Shown here in pieces: positions 1 to 8,691 of a stretch of 64,000 bases of DNA. The notes beneath the pieces were generated by a model. The model was not told the DNA's origin, did not search any database, and worked only from the letters and a program-made list of their open reading frames with translations. A program made the translations under genes and the position numbers. Location: the NCBI GenBank assembly GCA_002368545.1, contig MTSC01000003.1, positions 868,001-932,000 on the forward strand, in the 5' to 3' direction. Each line of letters begins with the position of its first letter. The stretch's first letter is position 1. Origin of the DNA: Ramichloridium luteum (Eukaryota > Ascomycota > Dothideomycetes > Mycosphaerellales > Dissoconiaceae).

Positions 1-563
1 CGGAGAAAGTGTTTGCGAACTTGCTCCTGTTCAAGCTCTGTCCGATCGCCGTAGATCTGGTTGATTACAAATTGTGTATCATAAACATTTGTCAAGGGAT
101 TCGTCGGTGCCGACTTGAACGACCCACCAACTGATGGTAGCGCGGCTGAGCTAAAGTCCTTCGGCAGGGGTCGATATTGTACAACAAGAGTCGTCTTAGT
201 CGGGGTGGTCGTGCTCTCCGGACGCAAAGCTTTGATCGAATTCAATTGAATCCGTAGTGGTTGTGTATCACGCCGCGAAACAAGTTCCGGGTCAAGCTCC
301 AAGACTTCGCCGACGTACTCCCAAAATGTGCCGCTCGACGGTGTTCCAGTGCAGACGACTTCGAGGTCCTCGTCGGGAAGGTACAACGCCGCAGCGTGTG
401 GCAAGGTCGCAAAAGTATACAAGGGGAATGCCGGGGCTTGCTGCGGTCGAGGATGAACTTCTTGACCCCTAATATAGGTGCTTCCCAATATTGTTGTGAA
501 CTTCTGGATGGTGGCGTCCAAGCTCGCCAAGTTATTCGCGTTGGCTTCGAGAAGGCCCGCCAT
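1..563 (-). CDS. 5' part of a gene running off the left edge; possible nucleotidyltransferase-fold protein
   Basis: Reading the minus strand from the ATG at 563 gives an open frame of about 187 codons with no stop up to the window edge, so only the N-terminus is present. Codon choice looks coding throughout. Residues about 75-96 contain LPDEDLEVVCTGTPSSGTFW, which resembles the acidic strand plus S-S-x-T-F motif of fungal poly(A)-polymerase-like nucleotidyltransferases; a later LVVQYRPLP could be the matching third strand. The usual G-S metal-binding turn is not obvious, so the family call is tentative and the protein may be a degenerate member or something unrelated. No intron is needed in the visible part. 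The coding status is fairly sure, the function is not. Confidence 0.6.
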   Translation of the reverse strand, partial: MAGLLEANANNLASLDATIQKFTTILGSTYIRGQEVHPRPQQAPAFPLYTFATLPHAAALYLPDEDLEVVCTGTPSSGTFWEYVGEVLELDPELVSRRDTQPLRIQLNSIKALRPESTTTPTKTTLVVQYRPLPKDFSSAALPSVGGSFKSAPTNPLTNVYDTQFVINQIYGDRTELEQEQVRKHFL

Positions 564-1799
564 GATGCTAATTTTTGAGAAATGGCGTTCGAAATAAAAT
601 GCTGTACAACAAACGAACACTCGTGGACGCTGTCAGCTCATTGCATTTAATATCTTTGACGTCCATTACTTGGCATTGAAGGCACAGCCGCAGATCGAAT
701 CCGGGTAACCCATCTCACAGTTGACTCATAAGCCGATCAGCCACCGGAGGGTCGACCATGCTGGATTTGGATATGCGGTGATGGAAGTGCCATCGTATCA
801 GTGATTCTGCGACATTTCGAAACTTTCAACGCCGATAGTGTGACAATCGAAACGCGATGGCAAACACAGCGTTCCTGGAGTTCGGAGTAGTGTTTGGTAA
901 GCAGATGGAGATGTGGTAGACGAGCAGGAGGACGCCAAGAATGCCCGTGACCCTCGCCGCGTTCCAGGGAAACCAGTCGAACGTCTGCAGAGTCTCGGAT
1001 GATCGCCTCGATGCGATGTCTTAATTTTTTTTCCGCATTCCAGCAAATGCTTCTTGTTGCCTGCCCAGCGTCACTATCTATATAAAGCACATCGTGCACT
1101 GTCGCTTGTAGTTTCAATAAGCATGGTGCGCCTGTACGCTTCTCTCAAACACGCCGGCGCAACGCCAGAGTAATATTGCGCCCAGCTAGAGGCCAGTCTG
1201 GACGAGATGCATCGCTTGCGACCCCCACGCACGGTCAAGCAGACCCTGTCGTCTGGCGTCATGCCGCTGAAATTCTCGACACCAGCCGGCTGAACCGTTC
1301 CGTACAGGCCGTGGCATCCATCCAGTTGACCAGATGAATTCTTGATATACAGCCGGACGACGTGTCGAGGCTACCATTGACGCGTCGCTGTTGAGATTGA
1401 AGACAATAGATTGATTGCGAAAGCGGGCAGGTGCCGCACAGAGTTCATCGTTCAGTAAATCATAGATTAAGATCCACATCGACTAAAAGTCTTCTCGAAG
1501 ACGCTTCGAAGGGCGCCCGGACCGGCGAACCGACGGGCGGGCGCAATTAGCAGCGTCAGCGCGGAACAGGCGAAACGCACACCGTCTGACGCCCGCCCAC
1601 CTGCGCGCCCTCATCCGGGCAGAGGAAGAGAGCTTCAGCAAGCTAGAGGGGCAAAAGCAGGCGCCAACAGATCCGGGATCCTTCGCGCAATTCTGCTAAC
1701 CTGCTACAGGCTCGTGTGTAGCAGTTCAGCAGAACAAAGAGGGCGGGTCGGGTCTTGGTGCGGCTGTTGGTACAGTATCCTGTGCAGCAGAAAGTATGT
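564..1799. other. intergenic, 1.2 kb, holding one strong hairpin
   Basis: Several short frames of 60-126 codons lie on the minus strand here, but none shows a family motif or a convincing chain of splice sites. The only clear structure is the inverted repeat at 1691-1734, listed separately. The left end should hold the promoter of the gene that starts at 563. Confidence 0.5.
1691..1734. repeat. nested inverted repeat (hairpin)
   Basis: TTCTGCT at 1691-1697 pairs with AGCAGAA at 1728-1734, and CTGCTACA at 1701-1708 pairs with TGTAGCAG at 1717-1724. The two stems are separated by a symmetrical 3-nt internal loop and closed by an 8-nt loop. Together this is 15 paired bases in 44 nt. No neighbouring gene explains it. 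Confidence 0.75.
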
Positions 1800-2182
1800 T
1801 TAGGAGGGAGGTACTTTGCTGTCCTGCTCGTTCTCGCCTGGCCCCACCGTTGGCAAGGTCAGTCTTGGTGCCGTTGGATTCGCTCCGCTTGAGTGCGGGA
1901 TACCATCATCGGCCACCTGCGGCCGGGCAATTTTGTAGACAGTGCCTTGCTCGTTTGCGCGCAGGTCGACCTCTTCGTCTCCCTCTTGTTTGCGCAGATT
2001 GCTGACTTTGAGATCGCATCGCGCTGCCCGCAATAATAGCACCAACCCAGTCCATTGGCGCCAATGTGTGCGCCTCCGCAACGCGATAGCTGCTCATCTC
2101 ACGCCACCAACGCCCGCCCCGAAGCTCCACCGCTTGCCGCAAGATCGATAAGATCGCAAATATCCCCAAGGTCCGAGGACAT
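1800..2182 (-). CDS. doubtful small spliced gene, unrecognised 93-residue protein
   Basis: Two minus-strand open segments join in frame with standard GT-AG sites: exon 1 at 2103-2182 (ATG at 2182), an intron at 2002-2102 (donor GTGAGA, acceptor GTCAG), and exon 2 at 1800-2001. The product would be 93 residues, acidic in the middle (QEGDEEVDL) and rich in Pro, Thr and Gly towards the end, with no known domain. It would be divergent from the F-box/cNMP gene, whose ATG is at 2464. The 101-nt intron is longer than most others here, and the frame on the exon 1 side stays open upstream of the ATG, so the true start may lie further up. It could equally be the 5' leader of the neighbouring gene. Confidence 0.25.
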
Positions 2183-2265
2183 CGAATATTGGTGAAAGTT
2201 TGCTAAGAGTCGGAGGAGGGGATTGAGGCCAGGGCGGATATATTCTTCGAAAGTTGGGGGGACAA

Positions 2266-2281
2266 TGCGATCGCGATCGCA
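2266..2281. repeat. 16-bp perfect palindrome
   Basis: TGCGATCGCGATCGCA is its own reverse complement and contains two overlapping GCGATCGC octamers. It lies 183 bp upstream of the ATG of the F-box/cNMP gene, where a dimeric regulator could bind. That role is inferred from position and symmetry only. Confidence 0.5.
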
Positions 2282-2463
2282 ACCATAATCCACACAACGA
2301 AGTGGCTTGTCGAGGGCGCCTATATTCTGTCGCGCAATATTGAGGAGCCCCGCAGTGCCGGTTCAAGGCAGTTGGATTGATCAAGAGGATTGATCTGAGG
2401 CTCCAGGACCGGGAATGAGCACAGCAGACACGCATCCCGAACGATAGTCCGGAAGACGGCAAG

Positions 2464-5421
2464 ATGCGTCGGCATCCAGTTCGCGCTTCGCAGATGCTGC
2501 GGGCAGGCACCTCGCGAGACACATCGACCGTGAGTCTCCTCAACAGTTTCGACTCGGACTCGAACCCTTCCCGGCCAGCCAAATCCTCGCCGCTGGGATC
2601 TTCAATCGACACTGGCCTGCCGCTCGAACTGCTCGAACGGCTGAAGGCCTTTCCGCTGTTCCAGAGCGCACCGGAGTCTTTTCTACTTTCGATAGGCAAG
2701 AGCCTGCGGCCAACGATATACCAGCCCTCGCAGGAAATCGTACGGGAAGGAGAAGATGCGAGGAGTATGTACTGGATTGTGCGGGGTGCCGTGCGGGTCA
2801 CGAGTCGGGACGGAGAAAGCACATACGCCGAGCTGAAGCCAGGGGCCTTCTTCGGCGAGATTGGTATTCTTATGGACATGCCACGGACGGCCAGCATTGT
2901 CGCCAGTATCCGGAGCTTACTGGTCAGACTGAATAAGGAGGACTTGCAGAAGGAGCTGCCAAATTACCCCGAGGTGGAGCGGGCGATTCGCGAGGAGGCA
3001 TTGGAGAGGTTGTCAATTCTGGAGAGAAAGAAGAAGGAGCGGAACGCAAGCTCTCATCTCGGCGATGATGGCAGTGCGCTGCCGGCAGCGGCCGCAAAGA
3101 AACGATCAAGAGACTGGATGGCTGGGGATGTCGAAATGGGAGACGCAGGCTCGCTTTCTGACGGCGAGGTTCGAAGTTATAAGAAGCAGAAGTCGCCTTC
3201 GCCAGGGATCGTAGAGGTCGCGGCGACGAGTGTTTTGGGAGCTGCAGCACCGCTTACAGTGCGACAACTCCTGAAAGAGCTGCCCCTGTTCTCCGGCCTG
3301 CCCTCCAGCATTCTGCATTTCCTCGGCGTTAACGCACACCCGGTCACATATCCCCCCTTTACTGAGATCATTCAGCAAGGGAGCGACGGCCGCGATGTTT
3401 ATTTCATCGTGCGAGGAGAAGTCGAAGTCTTGACAGACGTGCCAAAGGCCATGTACGAGGCGGCCGTGGCCAGTGGCAACCCGCAGCAAATACCGCGACA
3501 GCGAGTCCGCGCGAGGTTGAAAGCTGGGCAGTACTTCGGCGAAGTCACAACGTTGCATCTCGCGCCTCGCCGAACAGCGACGGTAAGAAGTGTGGGCGCA
3601 GTGGAATGTCTCCAGATCAATGGTCGTACGCTGGACGAGTTATGGCAGCGCTGCGGGCCCGATATTCGATTGCAGGTGGAGAGCGAGGCGAAGAGACGAT
3701 TGACAGCGGCAAAGAAGGATGATGATGTTGAAATGACCGACGCGGATGGTGCCGCGGGTGGTGCTGATGGCTTCACCTTGACCAATGGCCAGCCGCGCTC
3801 TGTTGACGACGATGGTGATCTCAACTCATGGCGAAAAGACCTACCAATGGTGAGGTTCGATGGCACGATGTTGGGTGAGCAACCGCCTTCGACATCTCCG
3901 CAGATTGAACCAATTGATCCCGATCCATTTTTTAATGAGAATCTTGACAACATGCGAGCGCGATCACGCAGGTCATCGTTAGCACCGCCACTCCCGCCCG
4001 CCGATTCAGCTCTTTCAGAAACGCAGCGAGTACCAAGTCCTCCAACAATCCGGCTTCTCTCCCCTTCGCCACTGAAGCCTCTATCGATCAAGAAAGCGAC
4101 GAGTGAATCGTCGTTCACATCTGCATCACCGAATTCACCCAACTGGCCCGAGCCAAGCACAACGCGACGACCGAGCCTCGATCGGCGGCCATCCAACTAT
4201 GGTAAAGGCAGATTTCCCGATTCAATCCTGATCAAGGTCTTTCAAAATCTCGAGCTCTTGGATCTCATGCGGTTCCGTGGTGTGAGTATGCATTGGCACC
4301 ACCTGCTCACGACATCGCCCGATATTCTTCACCACCTGAATCTTTCCATGTACAACAGACACGTTTCGGATGAAGCATTAAAGACCGCTATCGCACCCTT
4401 CGTTGGTGAGCGGCCACGCGAAGTCGATCTGTCGAATTGCTTCCATATCACCGATGAGGGATTCAAAGTCTTGACGGATACGTGTGGATCACGCGTACAA
4501 GTATGGAAGATGAAGTCGGTGTGGGATGTCAGCGGGCCGGCCGTCCTGGCACTTGTGGATAAAGCCAAGGATCTGGAAGAGATCGACTTGAGCAATTGCC
4601 GTAAAGTCGGCGACAATCTCCTTGCCCGTGTTGTCGGCTGGGTTGTACCTGAGCCGAAACCGAACCTCCATCCGATGAACATTGTGCCACAGATGAACGG
4701 CAAACGAGGGCATGGAAAACGCGAAGCTGCGGTCGCCAAAGCCAACGAAGCCCAACCGACGCCTGTGCCCGGCACTGTGGTTGGTGCACCGAAGCTCAAA
4801 CGCCTGATCCTTTCCTACTGCAAACACGTTCAAGATCGCAGTATGGCACACATCGCCGCGCATGCCGCCAGCCGCCTCGAGCGACTCGATCTAACCCGCT
4901 GCACCAGCATTTCTGACGCCGGCTTCCACTCCTGGGGTGCCTACGAGTTCCGAAATCTCCGCACGCTGATTCTAGCTGACTGTACCTATCTCAGCGACCA
5001 GGCGATCGTGGGCATCGTTGGCGGATGCCGCGGACTGCGGGAGCTGGATCTGTCGTTCTGCTGTGCACTGTCGGATACGGCGACGGAGGTGTTGAGTCTG
5101 GGACTACCTGGCTTGCAGAGGCTTGACATGGCCTTCTGTGGCTCTGCAGTCAGCGACAACAGCTTGCGATGCATCGGGTTGCACTTGCTGGACCTGCGAT
5201 ATCTCGGCGTGCGCGGCTGCGTGCGTGTCACGGGACAAGGCGTCGAGGGCGTCGTTGACGGCTGTCGTAGCCTGCATACATTCGATGTCAGTCAGTGCAA
5301 GAATCTGCGGCCGTGGCTGGATCGCGGCGGCATTCAACGTGTGAACAATCCTGCTCGAGGGAGAAATATTCAATTCGAGACTGTCGCAGATGGGTCATGG
5401 AGGACAGGATCTGGGCATTGA
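2464..5421 (+). CDS. cyclic-nucleotide-binding / F-box / leucine-rich-repeat protein
   Basis: A single-exon gene for 985 residues. Two cyclic-nucleotide-binding domains lie at about 63-160 and 274-400. Each keeps a phosphate-binding cassette, FFGEIGILMDMPRTAS (129-144) and YFGEVTTLHLAPRRTAT (357-373), with the Glu and Arg that bind cyclic nucleotide in PKA regulatory subunits. Basic, Ser-rich linkers (KKRSRDW, KKQK) look like nuclear signals. An F-box follows at about 582-625 (FPDSILIKVFQNLELLDLMRF), then leucine-rich repeats of the cysteine-containing F-box type from about 650 to 965 (repeats of LxxLDLSxC). F-box/LRR proteins are usually the substrate receptors of SCF ubiquitin ligases, so this could be a ligase adaptor gated by cAMP or cGMP; the gating is inference. 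The ATG at 2464 is the first in frame; a short upstream ATG frame at 2414 ends at once. Similar architectures are annotated in other filamentous fungi without known function. Confidence 0.92.
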   Translation: MRRHPVRASQMLRAGTSRDTSTVSLLNSFDSDSNPSRPAKSSPLGSSIDTGLPLELLERLKAFPLFQSAPESFLLSIGKSLRPTIYQPSQEIVREGEDARSMYWIVRGAVRVTSRDGESTYAELKPGAFFGEIGILMDMPRTASIVASIRSLLVRLNKEDLQKELPNYPEVERAIREEALERLSILERKKKERNASSHLGDDGSALPAAAAKKRSRDWMAGDVEMGDAGSLSDGEVRSYKKQKSPSPGIVEVAATSVLGAAAPLTVRQLLKELPLFSGLPSSILHFLGVNAHPVTYPPFTEIIQQGSDGRDVYFIVRGEVEVLTDVPKAMYEAAVASGNPQQIPRQRVRARLKAGQYFGEVTTLHLAPRRTATVRSVGAVECLQINGRTLDELWQRCGPDIRLQVESEAKRRLTAAKKDDDVEMTDADGAAGGADGFTLTNGQPRSVDDDGDLNSWRKDLPMVRFDGTMLGEQPPSTSPQIEPIDPDPFFNENLDNMRARSRRSSLAPPLPPADSALSETQRVPSPPTIRLLSPSPLKPLSIKKATSESSFTSASPNSPNWPEPSTTRRPSLDRRPSNYGKGRFPDSILIKVFQNLELLDLMRFRGVSMHWHHLLTTSPDILHHLNLSMYNRHVSDEALKTAIAPFVGERPREVDLSNCFHITDEGFKVLTDTCGSRVQVWKMKSVWDVSGPAVLALVDKAKDLEEIDLSNCRKVGDNLLARVVGWVVPEPKPNLHPMNIVPQMNGKRGHGKREAAVAKANEAQPTPVPGTVVGAPKLKRLILSYCKHVQDRSMAHIAAHAASRLERLDLTRCTSISDAGFHSWGAYEFRNLRTLILADCTYLSDQAIVGIVGGCRGLRELDLSFCCALSDTATEVLSLGLPGLQRLDMAFCGSAVSDNSLRCIGLHLLDLRYLGVRGCVRVTGQGVEGVVDGCRSLHTFDVSQCKNLRPWLDRGGIQRVNNPARGRNIQFETVADGSWRTGSGH

Positions 5422-5988
5422 AGAAACCCAGTGGTGACACAGACATATTTTGATGATATACAATGACGATGTCGTTTGAACAAGGGGCATCAAAAGTGGA
5501 CTTGGACACCGAACCTTCTCCACTAATTTCACGGCCGCGATTATTTTTCTCGACACACGTGAGACAACGGGACGGGTTAAATGAGAGTGATTATCCTTGA
5601 TATGAGTCCGAACAGCTCGGTCGATCTAGTATGATGTCCCCTGCGCTATGCGTGGTGGCGAAGATAGATTTATGAGAGCTCAAAGCTCTGTGCAGGCAGC
5701 TTGCGCATATCTGTGCATATCATGCAAATATTTAATGACTTATCTTGTTAGTTAAATCACTGTCAAGAATGATTGAGATCAGGTTTTCGATCGGAGATCA
5801 TTCGATGGCATATCAGTGCGTTGAAGTTTTCCAGCGTGCCAGCCTTGATGTTCCAACATCAAGTTCCTGTCCGACAGGCCCCACAATTTCGGCCAGTCAG
5901 AAATTCTTCTCCAATCGAACAGCCGCACCAGCAGTGAAAAGGTACCAATCACGACTGGCGGACCGGCAAATACACGCAAACCGACGAC
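5422..5988. other. intergenic, 567 bp
   Basis: Between the end of the F-box/cNMP gene and the RPC9 start. No structure beyond ordinary AT-richer stretches near 5700-5760, plausibly the 3' region of the first gene and the promoter of the second. Confidence 0.5.
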
Positions 5989-6537
5989 ATGAAGATCCTC
6001 AATGCTGGCGACCATCCACTCTCGAACGCAGATGTGCTTGACTGGGTGGCTCGCAAAAAGGCCCAGCACGCGCGCGACGATGCCGAGGAGAAAGCCCAGG
6101 GCCACAAGCGCAGCGAACGTCCAAAGAACTTTATGCGCGTCCTCGAACGAACGGAGCGGGAACTCTCATCGGACAAGTATCCATATACGAAGAACCCAAG
6201 TGCATACGCCGGTGATGCACGTAGCACTGCGTTCAAGGAGTTCGCATTCGAAGTGGAACGAGAAGTTCAGGACTCGTTAGATGCCGAATGGAAAGACCGG
6301 CTTGCCAGTATGAGCGCCGCGCAGGTCGAGAAAGAATTTGAGCCTGTGCAGGAGCGCAAATGCTTGACGCATCCGGAGCTATTGGTGATCTACAACCACG
6401 CGCCGATCTGCGTCGAAATGCTCCAGCCCATGATTGAAGCCGTTGAAGAGCGATTCTCCCCCGAGGAGCAGCAACTCATTGTGGACATCATTGTGAAGCG
6501 TCTACGCTGCGATGAGAACGGGACGGCAGAACCTTGA
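5989..6537 (+). CDS. RPC17: DNA-directed RNA polymerase III subunit Rpc9 (Rpb4-like)
   Basis: An uninterrupted 182-residue frame of the Rpc9/CRCP family, which with Rpc25 forms the stalk of RNA polymerase III and helps initiation at tRNA and 5S genes in the nucleus. The N-terminus MKILNAGDHPLSNADVLDW has the family's typical LSN-x-x-VL-x-W start. The C-terminal third carries the Rpb4/HRDC-like helical region (LTHPELLVIYNHAP, then ERFSPEEQQLIVDIIVKRL). The length is slightly above the 140-160 residues of yeast and animal proteins because of a charged insert at about 35-85 (basic KRSERPK, then a Tyr/Ser-rich stretch). It runs convergently with the short-chain dehydrogenase gene, with 255 bp between their stops. 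Confidence 0.85.
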   Translation: MKILNAGDHPLSNADVLDWVARKKAQHARDDAEEKAQGHKRSERPKNFMRVLERTERELSSDKYPYTKNPSAYAGDARSTAFKEFAFEVEREVQDSLDAEWKDRLASMSAAQVEKEFEPVQERKCLTHPELLVIYNHAPICVEMLQPMIEAVEERFSPEEQQLIVDIIVKRLRCDENGTAEP

Positions 6538-6792
6538 GCAATTGAGGAAAATTTTGCTCACAGACCTACTCCAAACCATTCTCTATTCGAGCCTTACAAG
6601 GTCCCTTGCTGTTGTACTGGATTCAGCTTTGGAAATCAGTCGTCAATCTAGCAATGCTTCAAGTCGTGGGCCCAGTGCTATCACACTGAACAATGCCAGA
6701 CGAACAATGGCTGGAACGAACCGTGCAAGTATCAGTACGGATGTATCTATGGGCCAGCCATCTCGCTTTCGATCAGTGAGGGCGCCGCAGCG

Positions 6793-7936
6793 TCAGCGAC
6801 TTTTCTGCTTCGTGTGCGCCTTCTCCATAGCAAGATCAACACCACTGATCCACCGCACCGGCTTTTGCAAACCTGCTGGCAACACACCCAACCACTCGAT
6901 ATACTGCGTGTACAATGGCAAGCTGATCTCTCCGCCTTCACCAGCATCAATCAGTCTCGTGATCTCTCTTGCAAGATCAACGGGCTCCACCACAGGACCG
7001 ATGAAATTGGACGGCGGCTCCACGCCGGCGAACATCGCGGTGGAAAGCTGGCCTGGCGTGACCAGGATGGTTCGGATGTTCTCTGCGCCTTCAGGCCGGG
7101 ATGGGGAAGCAAGCTCCGCGCGGAGCGAAGTGTGCATGGCGATCAACCCGGCCTTTGCCGCCGTGTAATCAGATAGATAGCTAGCTCCCAGCTTGCCGAG
7201 CACGGAAGCGACGGTCACAATGGTGCCGCCGTTCTCGTTTGATAGCATACCTGGCAGGAAGGCGCGGATCGTATGGAAATGCGAAACGAGATTCACGCTG
7301 AAATTGCGCTGCACTTGTGAAGTCGATAGCTCCCACAGCAGTTTGCCGTTGACAATGCCCGCATTATTGATGAGGATTGTGGGAACTCCGAGCTGAAATA
7401 AAAAGGAAATCAGCAAAGTTTCTGTTGAGAGAAATAGGATATGGTGACTGTGATCTACATACATCCGTCTCTATGGCAGCTTTCGCTTTGTCCACACTCG
7501 CTGCATCACCCACGTCGCAGCGATAAAAGCGCACATTCTCCAAACCCTCATCCTCATGATCCGGCTCTTGCACATCCAGAATCGCCACGCTGGCGCCGCG
7601 CATCCCGTACTTCTGTGCCAAAATCTTGCCCAGCCCGCTCGAGCCGCCCGTGATCACGATGACCTCTTCATCCCAGTCCAGCACACGCGGGGCGCCGTAC
7701 GCGACGCGATGATTGATGCCGGCAAGGACCCATGCGAGCGTGATGATGACCGCGTATGCGCTGGACGCGATGAACTCACGGCTCTCGTAGGGTGCATGGA
7801 GGGCGCGTGCGCAGAGCGGAAACATCCATGCGACGAACGGATGGAGGAGCGTCTTCTGCAGCACAAGCACGATGAGGTCGATGGTCAGGAGGTTGTACCA
7901 TGGCTTCACACGTGTTCTTTTGATCGCTTGAGGCAT
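6793..7936 (-). CDS. membrane-anchored short-chain dehydrogenase/reductase
   Basis: Two exons, 7463-7936 and 6793-7392, join across a 70-nt intron (donor GTATGT, acceptor TTTCAG) to give 357 residues. The Rossmann cofactor motif TGGSSGLG is at about 96-103, NNAG at 167-170 and the catalytic YTAAK at 234-238, with the supporting Ser in the TVASVLGKLGASYL segment before it. The order is that of classical NAD(P)-dependent dehydrogenases. The first 75 residues hold two hydrophobic stretches (about 19-36 and 55-74), so the enzyme is probably anchored in the ER or lipid-droplet membrane, as in the retinol dehydrogenase 10 / 17-beta-HSD11 branch. The substrate cannot be told; a lipid, sterol or retinoid-like alcohol would fit that branch. 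Confidence 0.88.
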
Positions 7937-8691
7937 CTTTGCTTTACATGTCGCGTCAATGTCGAATTGACAGACATTTAGCGAAGGTGACGGCTTGACA
8001 CCGTGACACCCACGACACCCATGTTAGCGCGCTAGCGGCGCTGTTAGCAAACCTAAAGAATAATTAATGCTTGAACGATGTGACCTGAGACATGAGATAG
8101 CTGACAGTCATTTATTAAGCCTTATTCGCTCATGTACAAGAGTCATGGTCAGTCATCAATCATACATCTCTCCGCCAACTGGCGAGATACGGTTTGTACA
8201 CAACCCAAACAAGCAGCGTGCTGCTAACCACCAACGCCATGCTAAACCCAACAATCCGATAACCTGACACTGGCACGACTAGCGGCTTCTAAAATCGAGC
8301 CCGTAACCAAAATCAATGAGAGAGAACAACAGTCGAAATTATGATAGCACCACCGTGTCGGAAAGCCAGAAATCGAAGAATCGTTCAAAGGAACTTCGGC
8401 GTTGCCGGCCGACTCAACCAACCCCCCAAAGCCCGGAGTCAAAGCTTGCCAGGTCCTGGCAAGCCAACTCGACAGACTGAAGAGGGGTCGGGAGTCAAGG
8501 CCGGCAAGGGGAATCGATTTCCCAAGCCAACTCAACCAGTCCGGGGAAGACCGGGAGTCAAAGCTCTTCAAGGCGACGAATCTCTTTTTCTGGAAATATG
8601 TGTGATTGCTCCGACTGACAAAGCCAACTCAACCGATAAGAAACGAGTCGGGAGTCAAAGCTTCGTCGTGGTGGGTTTGGTGACGAAAGGC
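7937..8691. other. intergenic, 755 bp, mostly repeat-bearing
   Basis: The left part is the promoter of the dehydrogenase gene and includes a 10-bp palindrome TAGCGCGCTA at 8025-8034, flanked by two GTTAGC copies. The right part, next to the 3' end of the coiled-coil gene, is filled by the degenerate repeats listed separately. A plus-strand frame of 137 codons crosses the repeats but shifts frame between copies and is not taken as a gene. Confidence 0.55.
8411..8663. repeat. four degenerate copies of a two-block repeat
   Basis: Four units share a left block close to AAGCCAACTCAACC and a right block close to CGGGAGTCAAAGCTT, with a variable spacer. Left blocks begin at about 8411, 8461, 8524 and 8621; right blocks end at about 8447, 8500, 8565 and 8662. 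The paired blocks span 37-42 nt each and the period grows from about 50 to 97 nt. A 9-bp perfect hairpin, GCTTGCCAG-GTC-CTGGCAAGC at 8444-8464, bridges copies 1 and 2. The copies fall in different frames, so the repeat is probably non-coding. Confidence 0.75.

Noticed and set aside
737..1479. chain of minus-strand frames near the left end
   Set aside because: I tried to join them into one gene but found no matching splice sites and no recognisable domain.
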